DNA from: Chitinophagales bacterium
Lineage (GTDB): Bacteria; Bacteroidota; Bacteroidia; Chitinophagales; Chitinophagaceae
NCBI GenBank assembly: GCA_026931325.1
Contig: JAIXLO010000160.1
Location: 124,001 to 188,000, forward strand
DNA length: 64,000 bases
Reading direction: 5' to 3'
The position numbers and the translations under genes were made by a program. Under the pieces are notes generated by a model that was not told where the DNA came from, ran no database searches, and was given only the letters and a program-made list of their open reading frames with translations. Positions 54,454 through 60,262 of the stretch are shown here, in pieces (position 1 is the first letter of the stretch; each line of letters starts with the position of its first letter).

Positions 54454-55119
54454 ATGGCTTTAAAAGTTTTTCAAAATCAAATGCCTTGGGGTACTCTAGA
54501 TGGTGTTGACTCAGAATTAACCTCTCTAAAGGGTGGCGAAGTAGTAACACTAACTTCATTAGCAGTACCAGGAACAGACAAATACGCAGTTGATGCTGAT
54601 GGGTATTTATTACCATCTTCAGTTGTAAAACGTCCCGCAGTAACAAAAACACTAACTTCCGGTAAAAGACCACTATTTCTATGCGATGAAGGCATAGCTG
54701 GTTATGGTACTTTATTTGGTTCATTAGTTGGCGGAGTTGTTGGACAAGATACAGCCGGAACAGTAATTGGACCACATACAACATCAGGTTCAGGTAAAGT
54801 AACACTATGGGATAAAGTTGGATTTTACGGTGTTACTCTAGATGCAGTAGACACAACAGCTAGCACTGGATTAGTTGCAGATAATGCTACACTAGACAGT
54901 GGTTCAGCTTTATATGCAACTGCTGCTGGCTTACTAACTCCAAATGCTGCTGCAGCTTTCGAAGCAGTAGTTGTAGCTAGATTTATCAGCTTTGAATCCA
55001 GCCAATCATTTGTAACCTCAAATATAAATATGGTTCAAGCTCTAAATAGTCCAAGCGGAGCTTCTGCTCTACCAAAATCACTAGAATTTGCTTTAATTCA
55101 TTGGAATCCAGAAGTTTAA
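54454..55119 (+). CDS. probable capsid decoration/cement protein
   Basis: 221 residues, rich in Gly, Ala, Thr, Val and Ser, with few Lys/Asn compared with its neighbours, typical of abundant virion beta proteins. Shares M-P-W, G-S-G-K-V-T-L-W, G-L-L-T and the Trp-containing C-terminus with the protein at 45675. It has its own long leader, a good RBS and a strong terminator immediately after, which suggests a high-level monocistronic transcript. The exact capsid role is inferred. Confidence 0.6.
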   Translation: MALKVFQNQMPWGTLDGVDSELTSLKGGEVVTLTSLAVPGTDKYAVDADGYLLPSSVVKRPAVTKTLTSGKRPLFLCDEGIAGYGTLFGSLVGGVVGQDTAGTVIGPHTTSGSGKVTLWDKVGFYGVTLDAVDTTASTGLVADNATLDSGSALYATAAGLLTPNAAAAFEAVVVARFISFESSQSFVTSNINMVQALNSPSGASALPKSLEFALIHWNPEV

Positions 55120-55158
55120 TTAATTTAGTGACAAGGCAATAATTAAGTAAATTAAAAA

Positions 55159-55181
55159 GGGAGGTACATACCTCCCTTTTT
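55159..55181 (+). terminator. rho-independent terminator
   Basis: Perfect stem GGGAGGT-ACAT-ACCTCCC (55159-55176) flanked by A-run before and T-run after, so it can work in both directions. It ends the decoration-like transcript. The next gene's ATG is only 10 nt beyond the T-run. Confidence 0.92.
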
Positions 55182-55191
55182 GTATTTAATT

Positions 55192-56055
55192 ATGTTTAAT
55201 GTTGCCCATATATTTAATTTTAAGAAAATTGCTTCACAGTTACTTAAAGTAGCAGAAGAAAATTATTTAGATAAAATTATTTTAATATTAAAAAATCTTT
55301 TTGAACAAGTTTCAATAAATGAATTTATTAAAGATTTTAAAGAACAAATTGTTCCAGAATTTTATAAAGATATATTAAATAAATTGTCAGTAGATAATAA
55401 AACTAAATTAATAGATTTAATTTCTGCTGAATTAGATTTAGAATTTTTATCAAACATAGATGTTTTAAAAATAATAATCTCAAGCTCATTATTTAATAAT
55501 ATTAAGCATACTATCCTAGATATTAATCCAAACATTAATGATGCTTTTGTAAAGAAAATGTATGAAAATAATTTTTTCATTGGCAGGGCTTTTCAAAATC
55601 AAAATGTTATAGAATTTATGCCAAAAATTAATAGTTTGTTAAAAACATTAAATATAGAGATAGAAGGTAATTATGATTTTAAATTTAATGCGGTCTCATT
55701 ACAGCAAATTTTAAATAAGATAGCAAAAAAAATATTAAAAAAAGATCCTATAAAAGAAATAAAAAGTATTTTAGAAAATGAAAAATTTCATTTGGAATAT
55801 TATTCTAAATTAATGAATAATTTTTTAAAAGAAATTAATAAATACACAGAGCATAAATTTTTAGAAAATAATTATAATTATGATTCTGTAGTTGTAGCCA
55901 GAACAGAATTGGAAGAATTTAAATCAAAATTCTATACAATAATAAAATCTTTAGATGATGAGGATACAGCGACATATTTATTAGAAAATTTATATTTCTT
56001 AGAAAGAGAGCTTGATGGAGTTGAAGAAGCGTTAACGATGGTTGCTTATATTTAA
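55192..56055 (+). CDS. hypothetical protein with double K-I-A / K-V-A tag
   Basis: 287 residues from ATG 55192; a TTG at 55180 lies inside the terminator T-run and is unlikely. N-terminus M-F-N-V-A-H-I-F-N-F-K-K-I-A-S-Q-L-L-K-V-A-E-E. The rest is helical, Leu/Ile/Asn/Lys-rich. Unrecognised. With a terminator immediately upstream and no RBS, it needs terminator read-through or a promoter inside the terminator region. Confidence 0.55.
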   Translation: MFNVAHIFNFKKIASQLLKVAEENYLDKIILILKNLFEQVSINEFIKDFKEQIVPEFYKDILNKLSVDNKTKLIDLISAELDLEFLSNIDVLKIIISSSLFNNIKHTILDINPNINDAFVKKMYENNFFIGRAFQNQNVIEFMPKINSLLKTLNIEIEGNYDFKFNAVSLQQILNKIAKKILKKDPIKEIKSILENEKFHLEYYSKLMNNFLKEINKYTEHKFLENNYNYDSVVVARTELEEFKSKFYTIIKSLDDEDTATYLLENLYFLERELDGVEEALTMVAYI

Positions 56056-56272
56056 TTACGAATATTTTATAATAAAACATTATCATTTGTTAATTTTTAT
56101 TTTTTTTAAAAAAAAAAAGGATTTATTTCACTCTCGAAATAAAAAAAATAATAAAAAAAAAAAAAATAAAAAGTATGGAATAATATTTTATGTTTTTGAT
56201 GTACTCATAAAAATGAGTGCGCAACAATATTGTCAATATACTTGGCAACTAACCTAAAATAGGATATCCATA
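56056..56272 (+). promoter_or_regulatory. leader region of the major capsid gene
   Basis: 217 nt with long A and T tracts, a hairpin TTTATTTC/GAAATAAA around ACTCTC, and a hairpin ACTCAT-AAAA-ATGAGT (56203-56218). TTGTCA and TAAAAT follow at a wide spacing (19 nt). ATAGGATATCC lies before ATG 56273. It probably carries the MCP promoter and mRNA-stabilising structure; exact signals are uncertain. A 71-codon frame here is mostly poly-lysine from A-runs and is not taken as a gene. Confidence 0.45.
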
Positions 56273-56538
56273 ATGAATATGTTTAATAATCGTGGAGAGC
56301 TTAACGCTTCAAGCTTTAAAGATGCTCTACAAAATTTAGTCAAATATGCTTCAATTTTACAAGATAACGAGCCATCAAATTTTGCATTAGCTGGTCAACC
56401 ATCTATGTCAGATGAGAAAAGAGATGAGCTAGTTGCTCGTGCTCTAATGACTCAAGATGGAAAAATAGCTCTTGCACAAGCAATGGCTAATCCCATTCGC
56501 AGAAACTTAGATTACCATGGAATTGCGCGCAGAGCCCT
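56273..56538 (+). CDS. MCP exon 1
   Basis: 88 codons plus 2 nt, ending GAGCCCT. The last bases pair with GGGGCTC (56551-56557) inside the intron to form P1 with the expected U-G wobble at the splice site. Without splicing the frame stops at TAA 56543-56545. Confidence 0.85.
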
Positions 56539-59500
56539 TAACTAACAACAGGGGCTCTATAATACTTGGCTATATGCTGGAAACTCTAATATTTTAATCA
56601 ACTTTAATGTCATATAAACTTAATATTAAATTAGTTTGAAAAAATAATTAAAGTAAAATAGATTAAACAATAGACAATCAGCAGGAAAGATGAATAAAAA
56701 TTCAAATCCTCAACGACTACACGCCAAGCATTCAATAGAATGAAGATATAGTCTGACCTGCATAGAGATATGCAGTTAACATATGTGTTGTAGATCCGTT
56801 AATTGTAGCGGCATAATTTTGTAAAAAATTATGTAAATTTAACTATATGCTTGAAACTCTATAAAATTTTGAGTATTTAATGAAAAATGGCTGAGGCATT
56901 GCGCCCAATCGAAAAATAATTAAATAAATATCTCAAAACTACGTAGAAAATAAGCAGGAAAAATCTAAAAAAAAATGAATCCAACCAAAGAACAAATAGA
57001 AAAATTATATTCTGAAGAAAAATTAACCTTAGATCAAATAGCTAATAAGTTTAATATATCAAAAACTACAATGTCCAGATTATTAAAAAAATATAATATG
57101 GCTAAAATTTGTGGAAAAAGAGTTAATCAACCTACAAAAGAAGAATTAATTGATCTTTATCAAAATAAAAAAATAACAATGCAAGAAATAGGTGAAAAAT
57201 TTAAAATTAATAGAATTACTATTTCTAGATTGTTAAAAAAATATAAAATAGAGATTTCTTTCATACCTAAAAAAGAAGAGCTTGAAGATCTTTATTTTAA
57301 AATGAATAAAAATATAAGTGATATTAGCAAAATTTATTTTGTAGATAGAAATACAGTATCCAAATGGTTTAATAAATATAATATACCAACTGATTTATAC
57401 ACAAAATCAAAAAAACCTTCAAAAGAAGATTTACAGAAATTATATTTTATAGACAACTTGACAACTAAACAAATAGGTCATCTTTATAACTCTTCAAGGC
57501 AAACAGTAGATAGATGGTTTAAAGAATATAATTTAGCAACAAATAGTAATCAAAAAAAGTTTTCACATTTAAGAGCGGTCCCTCTAACAAAAAATCAAAA
57601 AGAATTTATCGTTGGTTCAATGTTAGGCGATGGTCATATAGATCATAAAAGTAAAAAATCTAACAGATTGGTTTTTTGTCACTCAGAAAAACAATTAGAT
57701 TATTTATTGTGGAAAAAGAATATAATGAAAGAATATGTTAATACTGTTACTAGATATGAGCAAAAAGAAAGAAATTCTATTTGTTGGAAATGGTCATCAA
57801 TATATTTAAATGATTTAAAGCAATTTCATACAATGTTTTATGATAATAATAAAAAAATTATTAAAGATGAAATAATAAATTATTTAACACCATTTGCAAT
57901 GGCTGTATGGTTTATGGATGACGGTTGGATTAATCATGGAATCAATATGCGTATATCTTCTGAAAGTTTTACTAAAGAAGAAAATGAAAAATTAGTAAAT
58001 ATGATAAAAATAAATTTTGATATAAATGCCAAAGTGCTTGAATATACTAAAAATAATAAAAAATATTATTATATATCATTCAATAAAAGAAACTCAATTT
58101 TATTATCAAAGCTAATTAATGAATATGTTATAGATTCTATGAAATATAAATTAGTAAAAGATTGTTCCTCAACGACTACATGTTAAACATCCTAAAAAAT
58201 AGGATGATGATATAGTCTGATCTTTCTAGAGATAGAAAGAGGTAAACAGAAATGATTTACCATCTTATAAATATAAGATTAACAAATATGTACCACAAGG
58301 CGCATTAGCCACTTACGAAAGAGATATTGATGTCTCTGCCGCTATCGTTTCTTCAAACGGTACTGGTACAGAATCAAGAGTTTTTGGTGACAGAATCACC
58401 GTTCCAGAATTTGAGCTATACTCAAATCCAACCGTTAGAATTGCTGAAGTTAAAAGACGCAGATTTAACGTAATTGAACGTGCTGTACAAAAGGCTCGTC
58501 AAGAATTAATGGCTCTAGAAGACGCATCAGTATTTTCAGCTTTTGATGCTGCTTCAGTTGTAGAAAATAGCCTACAAGATGTTACCGATACAGGTCTCCT
58601 AAAGAGAGATTTGGTTGAAATTAAAGTTCAAGTAGATCGCTGGGACTTAGTAACCTCCAAGTACTTCATGAATATCAATGAATTCTCAGATATTCTAAAA
58701 TGGGGCGCTGGTGGTGGTCAAGGAACTGGTGGTGGTGATTTTGACCCCGTTAACTAAGTAGCGGCATAAATAATATATTTATGAAAAAATTTGGCTATAT
58801 GCTGGAAGTTCTCGAAAAATAGATTATACTAAATAATAAATAAATTAATCATAGCGATAATTTGAAAAATAAATTTAGTAAAAATTAATCTATAGAGATA
58901 ATCAGCAGGAAAAATCAATGAAGAAAATAGATATTCCAAAAGAAAAATTAATAGAATTGTATCAAATACAGAAATTAAATATGAAGCAAATTGCAAAAAT
59001 TTATAATGTTGATAGAACAACTATCTCAAATAAATTAAAGCACTTTGAAATAGAAATTAATCATAATATAAGAAAAAATGAATATAAAAATTTAATTTCG
59101 TTAAATGATAATCAAAAAAGTTTAATTGTAGGAACTTTATTGGGAGATGGAAGTTTAATAAAAAATAAAAATAGAAAATTTCCTTACCTTAAAGTTTCTC
59201 ACTGCGAAAAGCAAAAAGATTATCTTATTTGGAAAAAAGATATACTTGGCGAATTAGTTAATAGTGTATCTTGTTACAATGATAAAAGAGGCAATTCTAT
59301 TATGCATTCGTTTAACAGTTTATCATCAAAAGAATTTATAGATACTTATAATTTGTTTTATGATAATAATAAAAAAGTTATAAGAGAAGATCTTATAAAT
59401 CATTTAAATGAATTTGGAATAGCTGTTTGGTTTATGGATGATGGCAGCTCACAAAAATCAAGCTCTAGATTTTCTACCGAAGGATTTTCGGTAGAAGAAA

Positions 59501-60079
59501 ATAAAATTTTACAAAAAATTTTAAAAAATAAATTTGATATAGAAACAAAAATATCTTATTACTCTAGAAATGATAAAAAGTATAATTACTTGCTGCTAAA
59601 TAAAAACAATACAATCAAATTAAATAATATAATAAAACCATTTGTTATTGATTGTATGAAATATAAACTACTAGATTGTTCCTCAACGACTACATGCTAA
59701 AGTTGAAAAAATGATTAATATTTTCAATGTGATATAGTCTGAACTACATAGAAATATGTAGAATTGGTAAAATCCAATCAGGTTGGACCGCCTGTAACAA
59801 AATTGTACAATGAGAGAAGTTCTACAAACAGGTCTATATGGATCTATCTTTGCTGCAGATATAATGGTTTCAAAGATTGTTCCTCCTGGAACTGTATACG
59901 GTGTTGCAGATCGAGAATTCGTAGGTGTAATGCCAGTAAGGCAAGACGTTGAGGTATTGCCCGCCGATGAACCCCGTCGCTTAAGCCTAGGCTGGGTAAT
60001 TTCAGAAATAATTGGTCTAGCAATCGTCAACCCAAGAGGCGTTGCCGCTGGTAAAAAATCAGCAGTAGTTGGAGCTTAA
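56273..60079 (+). CDS. major capsid protein, split into four exons by three group I introns
   Basis: Joining 56273-56538, 56786-56799, 58291-58750 and 59806-60079 gives 1014 nt, one open frame of 337 residues. Junction peptides read A-R-R-A-L-V-V-D-P-L-P-Q-G-A-L and D-F-D-P-V-T-M-R-E-V-L-Q-T-G, smooth and free of stops. Motifs such as V-P-E-F-E-L, R-R-F-N-V-I-E-R and V-L-P-A-D-E-P-R-R match my memory of capsid proteins of T4-like/jumbo phages. The N-terminus has L-V-K-Y-A-S near residue 23, like the tag on other virion candidates, so an N-terminal propeptide may be removed. Identity as MCP is an inference from sequence style and position; the splicing model is strong. Confidence 0.82.
56539..56785 (+). 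ncRNA. group I intron 1 of the capsid gene (no ORF)
   Basis: 247 nt. P1: GAGCCCU with GGGGCUC. P10: CAACA (56546-56550) with the start of exon 2, TGTTG. Conserved core: AATCAGCAGGAAAG (P3/P4 region), P7 strands GACTA (56715-56719) and TAGTC (56749-56753), P8 CATTC/GAATG, P9 CTGCATA-GAGA-TATGCAG (56758-56775). Terminal G at 56785. It carries no endonuclease gene and is the size of a minimal group IA intron. Confidence 0.9.
56786..56799 (+). CDS. MCP exon 2, a 14-nt micro-exon
   Basis: TGTTGTAGATCCGT supplies parts of codons for L-V-V-D-P-L. It must be an exon because two complete ribozyme cores lie on either side, P10 of intron 1 pairs with its first 5 nt, and P1 of intron 2 pairs with its last 4 nt. 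Confidence 0.8.
56800..58290 (+). ncRNA. group I intron 2 of the capsid gene, with LAGLIDADG gene
   Basis: 1491 nt. IGS GTAGCGG (56805-56811): GCGG pairs with exon CCGT (P1, U-G wobble), GTA pairs with TAC at the start of exon 3 (P10). P7 strands GACTA (58174-58178) and TAGTC (58213-58217), P8 CATCCT/AGGATG, P9 CTTTCTA-GAGA-TAGAAAG. Terminal G at 58290. The endonuclease gene occupies 56975-58186 and runs into the P7 strand. Confidence 0.9.
56975..58186 (+). CDS. intron 2 LAGLIDADG homing endonuclease with four HTH repeats
   Basis: 403 residues. Four ~43-residue tandem HTH units fill residues 1-180, each of the form (P-T/P-K/P-S)-K-E-(E/Q/D)-(L/I)...L-Y...I-(A/G/S/K)...(T/R)-(V/M/I)-S-(R/K)-(L/W)-(L/F)-(K/N)-K-Y. 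The endonuclease follows with G-S-M-L-G-D-G-H-I and V-W-F-M-D-D-G-W-I. The C-terminus C-S-S-T-T-T-C is encoded by the ribozyme core sequence TGTTCCTCAACGACTACATG. It makes the DNA cut that spreads the intron; intron maturase activity is possible but unproven. Confidence 0.9.
   Translation: MNPTKEQIEKLYSEEKLTLDQIANKFNISKTTMSRLLKKYNMAKICGKRVNQPTKEELIDLYQNKKITMQEIGEKFKINRITISRLLKKYKIEISFIPKKEELEDLYFKMNKNISDISKIYFVDRNTVSKWFNKYNIPTDLYTKSKKPSKEDLQKLYFIDNLTTKQIGHLYNSSRQTVDRWFKEYNLATNSNQKKFSHLRAVPLTKNQKEFIVGSMLGDGHIDHKSKKSNRLVFCHSEKQLDYLLWKKNIMKEYVNTVTRYEQKERNSICWKWSSIYLNDLKQFHTMFYDNNKKIIKDEIINYLTPFAMAVWFMDDGWINHGINMRISSESFTKEENEKLVNMIKINFDINAKVLEYTKNNKKYYYISFNKRNSILLSKLINEYVIDSMKYKLVKDCSSTTTC
58291..58750 (+). 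CDS. MCP exon 3
   Basis: 460 nt, begins TACCACAAGG and ends GACCCCGT. Encodes the central capsid segment (P-Q-G-A-L-A-T-Y-E-R-D-I to D-F-D-P-V). Without splicing it would end at a TAA 4 nt beyond the splice point. The reading frame and base composition (more G+C, more Ala/Arg/Gly) match exon 4. Confidence 0.85.
58751..59805 (+). ncRNA. group I intron 3 of the capsid gene, with LAGLIDADG gene
   Basis: 1055 nt. Same IGS GTAGCGG (58758-58764) pairing with exon CCGT and downstream TAC. Core AATCAGCAGGAAAAAT, P7 strands GACTA (59688-59692) and TAGTC (59735-59739), P9 CTACATA-GAAA-TATGTAG (59744-59761). Terminal G at 59805. Using this 3' splice site restores the frame of exon 4 (V-T-M-R-E-V). Confidence 0.9.
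58918..59700 (+). CDS. intron 3 LAGLIDADG homing endonuclease with one HTH
   Basis: 260 residues, clearly related to the intron 2 enzyme. One HTH unit at the N-terminus (P-K-E-K-L-I-E-L-Y...V-D-R-T-T-I-S-N-K-L), then G-T-L-L-G-D-G-S-L and V-W-F-M-D-D-G-S-S, and the same C-S-S-T-T-T-C ending encoded by the ribozyme P7 region. The ATG follows GCAGGAAAAATCA, so the conserved core P4 sequence doubles as ribosome binding site. Confidence 0.9.
   Translation: MKKIDIPKEKLIELYQIQKLNMKQIAKIYNVDRTTISNKLKHFEIEINHNIRKNEYKNLISLNDNQKSLIVGTLLGDGSLIKNKNRKFPYLKVSHCEKQKDYLIWKKDILGELVNSVSCYNDKRGNSIMHSFNSLSSKEFIDTYNLFYDNNKKVIREDLINHLNEFGIAVWFMDDGSSQKSSSRFSTEGFSVEENKILQKILKNKFDIETKISYYSRNDKKYNYLLLNKNNTIKLNNIIKPFVIDCMKYKLLDCSSTTTC
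59806..60079 (+). CDS. MCP exon 4
   Basis: 274 nt starting TACAATGAG and ending with TAA 60077-60079. Encodes the conserved C-terminal part (V-L-Q-T-G-L-Y-G, V-G-V-M-P, V-L-P-A-D-E-P-R-R, V-N-P-R-G-V-A). An ATG at 59810 makes it look like an independent gene, but it is the capsid C-terminus. Confidence 0.85.
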
Positions 60080-60113
60080 TAGCTTAAAATAAGCCTAAAA
60101 ATTAGGTAACCTA

Positions 60114-60144
60114 AAGGTTGGAGAAAAAATCTCCAACCTTTTTT
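60114..60144 (+). terminator. rho-independent terminator after the capsid gene
   Basis: Perfect 11-bp stem AAGGTTGGAGA/TCTCCAACCTT around AAAAA, followed by a T-run. Ends the MCP transcript. Short hairpins CCTAA-AAA-TTAGG and the palindrome AGGTAACCT lie just upstream. Confidence 0.92.
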
Positions 60145-60150
60145 GTTTTT

Positions 60151-60253
60151 GGTTACTTTGCATTACTAGCCAAGGTTACTCTGCATGGCAAATTATTTTA
60201 AGTTACTCCGCAGGCTTGACGTCATTTTTTTTGCATTTAGGTTAGTCTGTGCG
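60151..60253 (+). repeat. four imperfect GGTTACTCTGCA repeats upstream of the methyltransferase fusion
   Basis: Direct copies at 60151 (GGTTACTTTGCAT), 60174 (GGTTACTCTGCAT), 60201 (AGTTACTCCGCAG) and 60240 (GGTTAGTCTGTGC). The palindrome TGACGTCA lies at 60216-60223, and inverted GTAACC copies occur at about 60106 and 60255, the latter overlapping the Shine-Dalgarno GAGGTAA. Likely a protein-binding array controlling the next gene, or a remnant of an inserted element. Confidence 0.6.
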
Positions 60254-60262
60254 AGGTAACCG

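Noticed and set aside
56042..56257. 71-codon open frame before the capsid gene
   Set aside because: Mostly Lys/Asn from A-runs, overlaps the previous gene end, has no RBS, and the region reads better as a leader.
59764..59952. Apparent frameshift at the start of capsid exon 4 (frame V-G-P-P-V-T-K-L-Y-N-E-R versus M-R-E-V-L-Q-T-G)
   Set aside because: Placing the 3' splice site at G59805, supported by P10 pairing GTA/TAC and the AACAAAATTG ending like the other introns, puts exon 4 in frame; the other frame is intron sequence.
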